Notes: a model not told the origin generated them from the letters alone. 64,000 nt of DNA from Ornithodoros turicata (GCF_037126465.1 NC_088203.1:97898668-97962667), one strand, 5' to 3'. Counted from the stretch's first letter, positions 52,255 to 62,529 are shown. Numbers and translations are program-made.

Positions 52255-52710
52255 TTTTAACCAAGCGTCTGCCGCATACACATCCGCCGGCGCGTTTCCT
52301 TCGACACCCACCTCTTCATGGAAAACACTGTCGCAGCCAACACCTTCCTCCACCGCATTGACCCGAAGATGGCCTTCAGTGTGTCGCTACGGCTGTCTCG
52401 AAAGGAAGAGTCGGCTCTGCATCGTCTTCGCCTGAATGTCGCCCGTACTCCATCGTTCCTGTTCAAGATCAAGCAGCGTCCCTCTTCGGCGTGCCCCTCC
52501 TGCTCCACCGACGCCGACACCCATCATTTACTCATGACCTGCCCAAGATATGCCGCTCCTCGGACCGCACTCACGCACCGTCTATCTGCCCTGGGGCACA
52601 GAGACCTGTCTTTGGCCACCCTACTGGGCCCCGTAGGGCAGAAGCAATGGGCTGTTACCAGAGCGCTCATATGCTTCCTGGGTGACACTGGGCTCCTGGA
52701 CTGCCTCTGA
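52255..52710 (+). pseudogene. LINE-A ORF2 C-terminal fragment
   Basis: The open frame gives CRIHIRRRVSFDTHLF, NTFLHRIDPKMAFSVSLRLS, RKEESALHRLRLNVARTPSF, the knuckle C-x2-C-x8-H-x4-C (CPSCSTDADTHHLLMTC), LATLLGP and FLGDTGLLDCL with its normal stop. It aligns block by block with 59413-60258 and 25140-25861. Everything upstream, including RNase H, is lost by 5' truncation, but the frame itself is undamaged, implying a young copy. Confidence 0.88.
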
Positions 52711-52890
52711 GCGGTCGTGTACTCATGCCCCTCTGCTGCCCATGTGCCGCTTGCGTCTTTCTCCCTTTCTGTTTTTTTTTCCTTTTCTTTCTTTTCCTTT
52801 TACAAGGAATAGCAAGTCGGCTCCTGCCTGGCTGACCTTTCCTTTTTACCTGCCCCTTTTTTTTCGCAATAAACATATTCCCCCCCCCTG
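52711..52890 (+). mobile_element. LINE-A 3' UTR with C tail
   Basis: Runs from the stop codon through a long pyrimidine stretch, GGAATAGCAAGTCGGCTCC and AATAAACATATT to ten C. Nearly identical to the minus-strand copy at 20461-20651. No TSD found for this copy. Confidence 0.9.
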
Positions 52891-53227
52891 GTATTAAAAA
52901 CAAGCCGTGTGCTCAGTACTAATTCTCTAGAGACCTCCTCCTTTTTTTCGTTCTTCAAGCACCTCAAATAAAACAGAATCAAGAAAACGTGTAGAGCAGA
53001 AGAGATGGGAATAGAAAGAAAAACATGAAAAGAGCCGGTGACTTTATTTGTCCAACTGTTCCCTCTCCCGCAGGCAGCATTCATGCGCTCCTAGTGCGCT
53101 AGCCTTCAACAGCTTCCTAAGATACTTCTGTGTACAGCATAGTACATCACTCAAAACCACGTATTGGAGCATCCGCTTGCGATCAAGTTAACCCGATAAG
53201 CTCGGAATACCACAATTTGCTCATACC
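52891..53227. other. Unassigned DNA
   Basis: No feature recognised. Confidence 0.4.
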
Positions 53228-53430
53228 TAGAAGGAAGGGCACGCGAAGCCCATTATACAAAGGCAGTTCTATATCACCACTACTTCTTGCAACCCAAGAG
53301 GAAACGTCGCACGATTATTATTACACAGGGTTCTGGTGCCATTTCTCATTTTCGAAATTCGAACCCGGGTTACCTTTCCGTGTTTGCATGGAAGACGGTT
53401 GCCTTAACCAATCGGCTACGTTCCTCACAC
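53228..53430 (-). mobile_element. tRNA-derived SINE of a third family
   Basis: On the minus strand box A GTAGCCGATTGGTTAAGG and box B CCGGGTTCGAATTTC are 40-50 bp apart as in tRNA genes. The body runs to CTTCGCGTGCCCTTCCTTC. A 36-bp piece of this body is present, in the same orientation relative to the plus strand, inside the LINE at 61819-61854. Confidence 0.7.
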
Positions 53431-54838
53431 CAGCACACAACCCTGCAAGAAAGAAAATTTGTTATGCTTATGTGTTGTAGAGGAGGACCATGTCAATTGA
53501 GAGGGTGCACGGGAAGTAGTGCGGAGAGGTATCAGCGCGTGTTAAAGAACATTTAGTTGGGCAAACTTAATCCACGAACTGTCTACTGTTATGCCACTGT
53601 TATCGTAGCTGTCTCTCAACGTACAGTTTCATATTATGCGTAAGCCACGAGATGACGTCCATTTACGCGAAAACGCAGGTACTGGATGATATACGGAAGA
53701 GTAGCAAGGAAGATGACTGTCGACAGAATTACTGCTCTCATGTCTGTAACCCTCAATGCTACTGATAAGAATATAAGAATGCTACTGTATAGAATATAAA
53801 GCCGCCGTACAGAATGCAGGTTTCCCTGTCTCATTCGGCGCGTTAAGTGGCCACTCTTGCACTCCTAAGGGAGCAACCCTGTCTAACCCCACAAGGAGCC
53901 TCTGCTTAACGCTCCAAATTCTCGTCTGCTTCGCAAGGATCCACGCTTCCGGTCACACCTATTTCTGTTTCGGAGTTTTGACAGACACTTCAGGCACGTG
54001 ATTTTTAAAAGCGTAGCATTGAATAAATTGATTTTTCGAAAGGCTGAGTCGTTGCGCTCTCATACCAGCGCTAACGCAGGTGATCAGCGGGGGTTAGTTT
54101 CCCGACGTGGATCGATCCCTCATATTTGTAGCGCAGCTCAAAAGACACGAACGAAGACAAGGCTACAAGATAACTGCATTATCTGAACTGAACAGCTTTA
54201 ATGAGTACTTACCACCTACCACGCCTTTATTCTTTAGTGGATCGATCAACCGATAGATCATTGATTCTTGATTGATTCGTTTGAGCGTCGTTCGTCGTTT
54301 CAAATTCGTGCAGTTCAAACGAAGTATTGCCGTGCAGCGCACGACAGGCACCAAAGCACGTCTGCTAGCTGGCGGAACTACGTCACTTCGCTTCCGTCCC
54401 CGTCTTTTTAATCGCTCCGTGACTCCGCTTTTGAGAAGGTGTCAGAAATTTTGACTGAAGTTACGAACACTGAAAGTACACTTGGCCGTTTAGTGGATGG
54501 AGTCCTGACTTCTTTGTCTCTGGGGTTGTTACTTAACGCGTTCATTCTTCGTATATATATTCTGCATTATGCTCAGTGCACCTCCTGTAAGGCATGCTTT
54601 GCCTACATGGTGCGCCTGTAATAAGGCAAAGCCAAATCACATTCGTGGGGGCTTACGTCGCGAGACAACTGAGACCAAATCACACCTATACATGTACGTA
54701 GTATATACATTGTATATATCGAATACTGTTGCATATTCTGGGACCTGCTTTGTGAGCGTACAGCTATCACTGAACGTGATTCGATTAGCATAACTTACAA
54801 ATTAAAAACGAGCCTTTTCACCACCACAACCACGAGTC
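53431..54838. other. Unassigned DNA with a weak tRNA-like stretch
   Basis: GGCTGAGTCGTTGCGCTCTC and GTGGATCGATCCC at 54041-54117 resemble degenerate A and B boxes. No clear cloverleaf, tail or gene. Confidence 0.4.
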
Positions 54839-54907
54839 ATTAAGCAGACTTTCTTTATCTATGTGGCGTCAGCTCAGTTCCCCTTGAAGTCGGCCCAGTA
54901 CGCATAA
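54839..54907 (+). mobile_element. SINE central block with an unusual head
   Basis: ATTAAGCAGACTTTCTTTATC and TATGTGGCG precede CAGTTCCCCTTGAAGTCGGCC. The same junction (ATTAAGCAGACTTTTTTTTA, ATGTGGAGG) occurs at 63716-63782, so this head-body fusion is a reproducible SINE form. Confidence 0.65.
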
Positions 54908-56442
54908 AACACGCTGAACTTCACCGTTGTTGTTGGATAATCACACTGATAATCACCCGGATAATCACACTTACCTCATTCGTGTAAGCGCTACCAGTGC
55001 ATTCATTCCATTCATGCTGGCAGTTCATATTAATCTTACCTTCTATTGTACGAATGAACACCGATCATTAAAAACGCTTCCGACATTATGCCAACCCTCT
55101 TTGTAATAAAAATTACCTCGCGAGGAAACCGCGAGGAGTTTTCCACGTGTCAGATATTACTAAGAGCTCAAAAAGTTCCGCAGCCTCGTTATATCAACCG
55201 TCTTACATCTGTCCGTTTGGGTGCAAGCCATGAGGAATCAACTTATAATGAACGCCAATCCCATTTGCATTAATGATGACGAAAATTGTGATGACAGGTA
55301 ATGCAGTCCAATTAAGCTGGGAGCCTGATATATGATGTGAGAATGATAAATAATGTGCGCTCAAACTGAATATAATCTGGAAACTGAGGAGCACTTGGCA
55401 GAATATTTTATTATTCGGCATACTTTGCCGCTTAATATCCTTCCAGTCATTAAATGCTCTTTTTTTGTACTTCTCTCACGTGCTAATGCTTAGCAACAAA
55501 ACCTGATACGTTGAGAGACTTCTACATAGTTTATGCTAAGCCTTGGGAACAGAGCCTGTGTTGCGCTGTGCGACATGTATATGCTTTCTAGCCACTTAAC
55601 GGAATTAACGCGGTCGTTAGACGCAAGTACGTGCTGCTACTCGACGTAATGAGTTTGAACTAATGAGTCAGTATATTCTTCCTCCAGAGAAGTTGGACGC
55701 GCTCAGAGATCAGCCATATTTTGTCATATACTCAGCGCTGCGGTGAAATTAGCATTTCTTATGGAAAATGGGCGTTACATTTCTGTACTACAATGGGGCT
55801 CTGCCTGCCTTGATACAACAGACACACTACTAAAACAGGTGGTGACGAAGTCGGCTTGTTGCTGTTGGAGTCACTCACTGTTGTTGGAGTACAAGCGTCA
55901 CGACTGTAACCAGAATGGAGATGAGAAGATATGAGACAACAACAGCAACAACTTTATTGTGAGATGATGAACGGGTAGTTCCATCGCCAGGAGCGATACT
56001 GTACCCCATTGCTGGTGTTGATGTGGGTAAAGAAATAATGCCCCTTCAGAGTAAGGATCGAAGTCCTACGGTATCCAGAAATGTGAAGAGCGCGAAAGGT
56101 GAAGAGAGCTTTGAGGGCAGAGCGCTGGTGGACAGGATGTGGCCCAGGGACCAAGCAATTTTGTGAGAGACAGGAGACGAGAGTGCAGCTCGTTAAGGGA
56201 TATCCTATGAGATGTTGAAATGATGGCGACGGGAAGTTAAATTCTAGGCCGGTCACTGCTAAGAGTGCTGGGAAGTCCCTCGAGCAAATAAAATCTGGGT
56301 CGCAGCGTTTGCACGAGTCCAGATCCCTGGAGGAAGCAGACTCGGCTGAGAATTGTTGCATGAAGGGGCCTCTGGGACATCGTCCAGCGTGCAATTCCTG
56401 CACTGTCCAATGTATTTTTCCCGCTCATGCACTACAATGAAT
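54908..56442. other. Unassigned DNA
   Basis: A SINE2-like piece may lie inverted at 55845-55935 (CGTCACGACTGTAACCAG). Otherwise no gene recognised; a 149-codon minus frame at 56403-55954 has no motif. Confidence 0.4.
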
Positions 56443-56510
56443 CTAGGGGGGGGGGGGGGGTAATGGCAGGCTAGGCTCCCCGTTGTTGGCCAAACAGAAG
56501 TGGGCGTAAA
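56443..56510 (-). mobile_element. SINE2-like 3' module, minus strand
   Basis: On the minus strand GCCCACTTCTGTTTGGCC and AACAACGGGGAGCC match the SINE2 3' module; it ends in a C run (plus-strand G at 56447-56460) rather than CAC repeats. Confidence 0.5.
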
Positions 56511-56569
56511 GAAAAGAAAAGAAAAGAAACGAACACAAAACAAAACACCAAGAAATTAATGAATCAATG

Positions 56570-56704
56570 AGTGTTCGATAGCTACACACTTCTAGCCAGC
56601 CAGACATCATTCTGTCTCACGATTCGTCCATGAATGATAACCCTATCATTTGTGGCAATGGTTGGCACAAAGCCTGCTATGCGGTGAAGTTCAATTTTTA
56701 GAGT
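56570..56704. mobile_element. Foldback MITE right-end fragment
   Basis: TGGCAATGGTTGGCAC, GCTATGCGGTGAAGTTC and AATTTTTAGAGT are family right-end words. The left half is badly decayed. Confidence 0.6.
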
Positions 56705-56820
56705 AAGCACAGCCGGTGGTAGGATTCGAACTCAGCACCTCCCAGTCTTCAGCACGACCTTGGCTACCACAAACGAGCGGGGCGCCTTGACCCGCTGAGC
56801 CATGCCGCTGGTAGGAGATA
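56703..56820 (-). mobile_element. SINE1 head fragment, minus strand
   Basis: On the minus strand box A GGCATGGCTCAGCGGGTCAA, GAAGACTGGGAGGTG, box B GAGTTCGAATCC and ACCACCGGCTGTGCT match the tRNA-like head of SINE1. The body and tail are absent. Confidence 0.75.
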
Positions 56821-57304
56821 CGATCGGATTTAGGTCCTGGACACTCGTATTGTTTCTTCTCCCCCTCAAGCAATGGGATACGGTGCTGCCTCAGCGGCGA
56901 AACTTCCCACAACATCATCATTACTTATTTATTTTTCTTGTTTTCAGTTCCAATTGGCCCCTTTCTTCGAAGTTGCGCGTTCTCTTGCCGCTATCAATGA
57001 TGCTTCTTCCAGCAACAGCGGTTCTTCATCGCAATCGTTGTAGTATCTTTTCACCATCTTTCCAGCATGTTGAGCTTGGCAACGGAACATCTAGAGGGCT
57101 CTAGAGAAATAAACGAAGTACAAGACGACAGGATTATTGAAAGAAGAGAAGCGCGCGAACACACACACACACAAATAAATAAATAAAAGTCGAAGAGAAA
57201 AGACACATTAGAAATGAGCTCTTGTGGAATTGGCTTTGTGTGAGCAAAGCAAAAAATGCAGTGATCAGGTGAAACTAAGTGAATGTACGACCCTCAGGTC
57301 TATA
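56821..57304. other. Unassigned DNA
   Basis: Short AC run at 57160-57175. No gene recognised. Confidence 0.4.
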
Positions 57305-57306
57305 CA

Positions 57307-57540
57307 CACTCTAAAAAAAGAACTTCACCGCACAGAAGAGTGCCAACCATAGCCACGAATGATATTGCTTGTGATTGAAAGACAGAGGCGTACGCCTTTT
57401 TATGGAAATTCTCATCTATTGAAATTGCCATAAAAAGGAGTATGCCCCCTTCTCTCTTCGAATCAGAAGCGATAACCATAGCATTCGGGGGAATGGTCGG
57501 CCCACAGCGTGCTATGTGGTGAAGTTCTGTTTTTAGAGTG
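57307..57540. mobile_element. Foldback MITE, CA TSD
   Basis: CACTCTAAAAAAAGAACTTC and GAAGTTCTGTTTTTAGAGTG bound 234 bp with arms pairing through GAGGCGTACGCCTTTTTATG/CATAAAAAGGAGTATGCC. It is flanked by CA on both sides (57305-57306, 57541-57542). Confidence 0.9.
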
Positions 57541-57542
57541 CA

Positions 57543-57929
57543 GGAGACTGTTCGAAGTACCCTGCTTGATTGCGACGATTCGGCATGGTTTGATTTCGGC
57601 TCCTGCCAATGACACGTTGATCGCACGTACAGTAACAGGCATCCTTCTGCGCTTCTGAGTCTTTCTTTCACACACCAACGATTTTTGAATGTTTAAAGAT
57701 TCATTTACGTAGTTCGCACAGTTCCCACTGGGATTCATTGAATGAATTTTATTGTAGACATTGAAACTGTTAAACAGAGCGCGTTTCGTGGAACGTTATT
57801 CAGATAGCTGGTAAAAGCGTGATTGAAAAATATGCTTGCCAGTCGACCGACACCCGCAAGATTGACACGATTTTTTTTACTTTAGTCTCACCCGGGGGAC
57901 TTACAGATCGAACTTGACATCTATACATG
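57543..57929. other. Unassigned DNA
   Basis: TTGAATGAATTTTATTG at 57738 resembles a retroposon tail. No gene recognised. Confidence 0.4.
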
Positions 57930-58075
57930 ACATTCTTGGGTCGCTGGGTCTGTGTGGCTGGTCTTCCGCTCTGATGCCAATACAGAGAATAGTGAGCTTA
58001 CGCTTGTCCCATCCTACAGTTGGCAATACAAAGAATAGTGAATAGTGACGATGATGCCAATACATATAGTGACTG
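57930..58075 (+). mobile_element. L1/Tx1-like 3'-end remnants
   Basis: GTGGCTGGTCTTCCGCTCTG with ATGCCAATACA, and again GACGATGATGCCAATACATA, match the extreme 3' ends of the copies ending near 59385 and 62462. At least two tail pieces are stacked here. Confidence 0.65.
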
Positions 58076-59177
58076 GGGACTCTTTCTTGGTTGCGTGTTC
58101 ACGAGCGCAGCGTCTCGGTTCTCACGGATTTAAGGGGCCTAGTGCTCCTATCACCTGTAGAGCTCGCCTGGCTGCGTCGTTGTTCCTGAGCAAATACTGG
58201 TATCACGGGACAGTTTGCCTTCCTCCTCGTCAGGTTTTCCTTGCAGCAACTCGTACGGCCTTTCGGTTCATCTGGGGCAACGGAGCTGAGTGGGTATCCC
58301 GTGCACGTGTGTACCAGCCGAGAGAGGTTGGCGGTTTGCGGGTCCCGCACCTAAAAATCAAGTGTCTTGCGCTCGGGATAAAGGCAATTTTTGACGGCCT
58401 TAGTGACTCTGGCCACCCCGCCCACGATCTCCTGCAATACTGCTTAGGTCCAGACGTACGTCTATTTCGCCCGCTTGTGCAGAATAGACCGCGCTCTGAG
58501 TTTGTGGCCTCGCACTTGAGAGAGTACGTTTTGAACATCCGTCGCGTACGCGCATCATTCCCGTCGGAGGATTTCTTTGTCTGGTCCGTCAAGCAGTTTT
58601 ATGCCGCTCTTCTGGAGCTCCTTCCGATGGCGAGCTCGGCTGTGCCTCGCCCGATCGCGTGGCTTCATCTTAAGGCCGGTTGGATGCGCGCCGTGCAAGC
58701 TTGCAGTGGAGTCTTGCGCACGACGTTTTACCTCTCAGGGACAGGTTGTCCCGCTTCGGTTTGACCAGGCCTTTTTGCCCTTTCTGCCCTACCTTTGAAA
58801 CGTCGGAGCACGCTTTTCGCAACTGTCTACTCCCGGATTTTTTGTGGCACAAGGCTGAGGTGCTTTACGGCATTCCGTTCATTCGGTGGGGCACGGTCCA
58901 GTTACTGAGCTCGCTCCCAGTTCCGGTCGGCGATAGACGCCAGTTTGTACTTCTGGCGGTAGAAATAAACTACCAGGTCTGGATAGCACGCTGCATAGCT
59001 GTGCACGGTGGCCGTGCTCGCACCGCCGTTGAGGTACTGAACAGGGTCAGAGCGGGCATCCGTAGAGTGTTATACAGGGAGAGAGCAGTCCTTGGGGCCG
59101 TCCAGTTTGGTAGGCGGTGGCAAACATCAGCGACCCTCTTCGAAGAAAGCAATGGTAGGTATGTCATCCGCTTCTAA
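58076..59177 (+). pseudogene. L1/Tx1-like ORF2 C-terminal region (copy 1)
   Basis: Frame 1 (to about 58740) shows LAASLFLSKYWYHGTVCLPP, RTAFRFIWGNGAEWVSR and PREVGGLRVPHLKIKCLAL, the region after RT in L1/Tx1-clade LINEs. A frameshift near 58690-58740 moves the sequence to frame 2, which carries a zinc-finger-in-RT motif C-x2-C-x7-H-x4-C (CPFCPTFETSEHAFRNC), VEINYQVWIARCIAVHGG and VLYRERAVLGAVQFGRRW. A second break precedes the true C-terminus. The 3' UTR ends near 59385 (GGCTGGTCTTCCACAATGAT). EN and RT are missing. Confidence 0.85.
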
Positions 59178-59412
59178 TATCCTTCGTGCTGCTATCCCGC
59201 GAGCAACTCTCGGTGAGTTTTGGTTTGTTGCGAGGTGGCATCTATAGCACGTACATCAATCCCAGACCTGCCGTGAGCTCGTCTTCGGGTGTTGGCGTTG
59301 CGATGGTTGTAGACTTAAGGTTGTTGCGTTAAAGGGAGCCAGCCAATATGGCTGGTCTTCCACAATGATGCCAATATTCAATTGTAGGGGGTTTAGCGGT
59401 AAACCCCAAGTT

Positions 59413-60258
59413 CCCGAAGGTAGTTCGAGCGCGGCTTTCTACATTCCGGATGAAGACCTGGGCCACGGTTTCAAACTCCCCTATACAGTGTCCTCGACAG
59501 AAGCCGAACTGTTTGGTATCCTGGCAGCACTGGAGCATATTACAGAATCCGGGCACGGAACGTGGGTCATTCTTACAGACAGCAAGGCATCACTAGATAT
59601 GTTGTCGTCATCTCGCCCCAGCATAATAAGCGATTTGCATACCATGACGCTTCAAAAATTCAATGAACTCTTCGCCACTGGTTACAACATCACGTTTCAA
59701 TTGGTCCCTGGCCACGTAGGCGTGTATGGAAATACCCGAGCAGACGCAGTAGCGAGACGCGCTGGGTCTGATGACACTTCGGCCCTGGCACGTCTGCCGC
59801 TTACAGCCTCAACATGCCGTCTATACATACGCCGTCGGTGTGCCACATGTGCTCAGCAGTTCCGTGCCGAAACAACAACTTACAATTCATTCCTACGGTC
59901 TATCGACCCATTGATGGAGTTCGTCATCACTTGCCACCGCAGCCGTAAAGAAGAGTCCCTTCTCCACCGCCTACGTCTCAATGTTGCCCGTACACCCTCA
60001 CTTCTCTTCAAGATGGGTCGGCTAAATTCACCAAACTGTAATGTCTGTGGAGTGGAAGCGGACATCCCACACCAACTCCTGTATTGCCAGCAGCACCTTC
60101 AACATAGGGACACCCTCCGTTGCCGTCTGCTCCAGATTGGTTGTAACGACTTTTCGTTGGCCGCTCTTCTTGGCCCCGTCTTGCACCCCAACCAGTGGGC
60201 TGTCACTGCCGCTCTCCTCGGTTTTCTCCGAGTCTCAGGACTCGTGAACTGCCTGTAA
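59413..60258 (+). pseudogene. LINE-A ORF2 fragment: RNase H (minus first Asp) and CCHC
   Basis: Begins just after the first RNase H aspartate (EGSSSAAFYIPDEDLGHGF), then SSTEAELFGILAALEH (Glu), VILTDSKASLDML (Asp), FQLVPGHVGVYGNTRADAVA (terminal Asp), FLRSIDPLMEFVITCHRSRK, HRLRLNVARTPSLLFKMG, knuckle C-x2-C-x8-H-x4-C (CNVCGVEADIPHQLLYC), LAALLGP and FLRVSGLVNCL with stop. No internal lesion. The frame is open upstream into the host LINE's endonuclease, so a gene finder would report a 297-residue chimera starting at 59365. Confidence 0.92.
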
Positions 60259-60261
60259 CGT

Positions 60262-60540
60262 TGTGCTAGTGTTTATTCTCTTCTTTCTTTTTGTTTCTCT
60301 TTTCTTTCTTTCTGTTTCTCTTTTCTTTCTTTGTGTTTCTCTTTTCTTTCTTTGTGTTTCTCCTTTCTTTCCTTTCGTTTCTCTTTTCTTTTCCTTTCCT
60401 TTCTTTTTGTTTCTTGTTTTCTTTCCCTTTCCTTTCCTTTTGTTTTCCTCTTTCCTCTGTTTCGATCCCCCTTTTTCTTTTTTCTTTTTCTTTTCTTTTT
60501 CCTTCCTTTTCTTTTTCGTTTGCCCCTTCCCCCTTTTTTT
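60262..60540. repeat. Polypyrimidine 3' UTR with about 21-bp tandem units
   Basis: Units of TTCTCTTTTCTTTCTTTGTG type repeat about four times at 60290-60375 and then decay into TTTCC-rich DNA. It is part of the LINE-A 3' UTR and is much longer than in the 52711-52890 copy. Confidence 0.85.
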
Positions 60541-60624
60541 TCGGAATAGCAAGCCGGCTCTTTGCCTGGCTAACCTTTCCTTTCTTTTTTTCTTAATAAA
60601 CATATCCCCCCCCCCCCCCAAGTT

Positions 60625-61355
60625 GCAATGGGCAAAAAGTTTTCGCGCTGACGTTCTTCTTCTGCAGGAGACACGCCTGTTGTCGGCTCGCGCTGTCAGG
60701 CTGTTAGAGGCGGATCATACTGTCAGGGTTTTTCTTTAGTCAAGGGTCAGCGCATCAGGCAGGAGTAGCAATTGTATTGTTCCCCTCTTTCGTTGGTAAC
60801 GTCCGGTGGTACGACCGTGACAGTGACGGCAGGGGGGTCATGGTGGAGGCGGACATGACGGGATGTTTGGTGCGGCTTATTAATCTGTACGCCCCCGCAC
60901 GGCGCGGAGAGCGTGTGCAATTTTTTCGCAGCCTCGACTGCTTTTTCCTATAGCTAACCGTAATATTGTGCTTGCGGGTGACTTTAACTGTTGTATTTAC
61001 GGTTCCGGCAGTAGACATCGGCCAGTAAACCTCGAGTTAGCCCGGCTAGTTGATGATCTCGGGCTGGTCGACACGTTCAGCCATCTGCATAATGGGCAAT
61101 ACCAGCACACATGGTGCAATACTCGCGGTGCACACAGCCGCGTAGACCGTTTCGATGTTTCTCCTGGGCTGATGTCGCATATGAGGGAGTGTTTTGTTTG
61201 TCCGTACGGGGACTTGTCGGACCATGACGGGGTCCTCCTTCTCCTTGGTGGGTTTCGGCACCTCCGTGGTGGTTCGGGTTGTTGGAGGCTGGACGTCTCT
61301 CTGTTGAGTGACGCTGAAATTCGTCGCAGTGTGAGTAGTTGGCTTGAGGCTTGAC
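60625..61355 (+). pseudogene. L1/Tx1-like APE endonuclease domain (copy 2)
   Basis: ADVLLLQETRLLSARAVRLL (catalytic Glu motif), then frameshifts through a NLYAPARRGERVQFF-like stretch, then NIVLAGDFNCCIYGSGSRHR, THTWC-type NGQYQHTWCNTRGAHSRVDR and LSDHDGVLLLL (terminal Asp-His). Several frame breaks at 60740-60960. It belongs with the first codons at 59386-59412 on the far side of LINE-A. The domain would nick target DNA. Confidence 0.85.
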
Positions 61356-61818
61356 AGGGTGCATCATGGGTATATGTTCTGTGTGCTGGAGGTGGCTGGC
61401 TTTCCTCCCGTAGTGGTGGACTGCATTAAGGCCCTATACAGAGATTCCTCTGCCGTTGTCGGCGTGAACGGGGGCGTTTCCGGTAGGTTCCCCATCATGA
61501 CCGGTGTGCGGCGAGGCTGTCCTTTGTCCCCGGCGTTGTATGCCATGGTGTTTAGTCCTCTCCTAGAAACCTTAGCAACCTGCCTTCGATCTGTTATGTT
61601 TCCGTTGCCGGGCTCGTGGAACCTCCCTCTTTTCGCGTATGCAAATGACCTCTCCTTAATGCTCAGTAGCGAGGACTCCATAGATCGTGTTCTCGTTATT
61701 TTAGAGAGATACGGTCGAGTATCGAATGCACGAATCAACAGAGAAAAAAGCGCTGCGCTGTTCATTAATGTCACACCCTCCTGTCCGTCTATATTCGGGA
61801 TCCCTGTTAGGAATGCAG
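61355..61818 (+). pseudogene. L1/Tx1-like reverse transcriptase palm fragment
   Basis: LDRVHHGYMFCVLEVAGFPP holds motif A; GVRRGCPLSPALYAMVF is the RT motif B region; LFAYANDLSLML is motif C, with YANDL in place of YADDx, so one catalytic aspartate is replaced by Asn. The RT fingers upstream are deleted: endonuclease sequence abuts motif A directly. Inactive. Confidence 0.85.
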
Positions 61819-61854
61819 AGAAGGAAGGGCACGCGAAGCGCATCATACAAAGGC
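61819..61854. repeat. 36-bp SINE-derived filler inside the LINE
   Basis: GAAGGAAGGGCACGCGAAGC and CATCATACAAAGGC match the SINE at 53229-53264 with two changes. It joins the RT palm to the zinc-finger region without breaking the frame. Confidence 0.7.
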
Positions 61855-61862
61855 GATCCCGT

Positions 61863-62354
61863 CATTGCCCTATCTTTGAAACGTCGGAGCACGCTTTTCG
61901 CAATTGTCTGCTCCCGGATTTTTTGTGGCACAAGGCTGAGGTGCTTTACGGCATTCCGTTCATTCGGTGGGGCGCGGTCCAGTTACTGAGCACGCTCCCA
62001 GTTCCGGTCTGCGATAGACGCCAGTTTGTACTCCTGGCGGTAGAAATAAACTACCAGGTCTGGATAGCACGCTGCATAGGTGTGCACGGTGGCCGTGCTC
62101 GCACCGCCGTTGAGGTACTCAACAGGGTCAGAGCGGGCATCCGTAGAGTGCTATACAGGGAGAGAGCAGTCCTTGGGGCCGTCCAGTTTGGTAGACGGTG
62201 GCAAACATCAGCGACCCTCAAACAGACAGGAGTGGTAGGTATATCATCTGCTTCTAATATCCTTCGTGCTGCTGTCCCACGAGCAACTGTCCGTGAGTTT
62301 TGGTTTGTTGCGAGGTGGCATCTAGCACGTACATCAATCCCAGACCTGCCGTGA
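61863..62354 (+). pseudogene. L1/Tx1-like zinc-finger C-terminus (copy 2)
   Basis: HCPIFETSEHAFRNCLLPDF retains the last Cys of the pair plus His-x4-Cys, followed by VEINYQVWIARCIGVHGG, FGRRWQTSATLKQTG and ASNILRAAVPRATVREFWF to a stop. About 95% identical by eye to copy 1 over 400 bp and it keeps the normal C-terminus that copy 1 has lost. Confidence 0.85.
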
Positions 62355-62529
62355 GCTCGTCTTCGGGTGATGGCGTTGCGATGGTTGTAGACTAGTGCGT
62401 TTGTTGAGTTAAAGGGAGCCAGCCACTATGGCTGGTCTTCCACGATGATGCCAATACATAAACAAGGCCCCGTCACAACTTCCGGTGCCATGAGGTCCTT
62501 CCGCGCATCAGGACGCTCGGAACCATCCA

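Larger units (their letters stand above)
59413..60619 (+). mobile_element. LINE-A insertion inside the L1-like endonuclease
   Basis: CCCCAAGTT at 59404-59412 recurs at 60616-60624; the C's are ambiguous with the C tail, AAGTT is not. Removing the insert rejoins the L1-like frame FNCRGFSGKPQV to AMGKK and RADVLLLQETRLLS, which confirms both edges. Ends AATAAACATAT plus 14 C. Confidence 0.93.
59386..62462 (+). mobile_element. L1/Tx1-like LINE copy 2, split and internally deleted
   Basis: Endonuclease start (59386-59412), LINE-A insertion (59413-60619), TSD and remaining endonuclease (60616-61355), RT palm piece (61356-61818), SINE-derived filler (61819-61854), zinc-finger C-terminus (61863-62354), and 3' UTR ending GGCTGGTCTTCCACGATGAT near 62462. 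About 1 kb of RT between endonuclease and motif A, and the thumb region before the zinc finger, are absent. Confidence 0.82.

Noticed and set aside
55954..56403. 149-codon minus-strand frame
   Set aside because: No motif and it overlaps SINE-like and simple sequence; probably chance.
60235..60739. Lys/Arg-rich and Phe-rich frames of 70-158 codons on both strands
   Set aside because: Products of the polypyrimidine 3' UTR of LINE-A.
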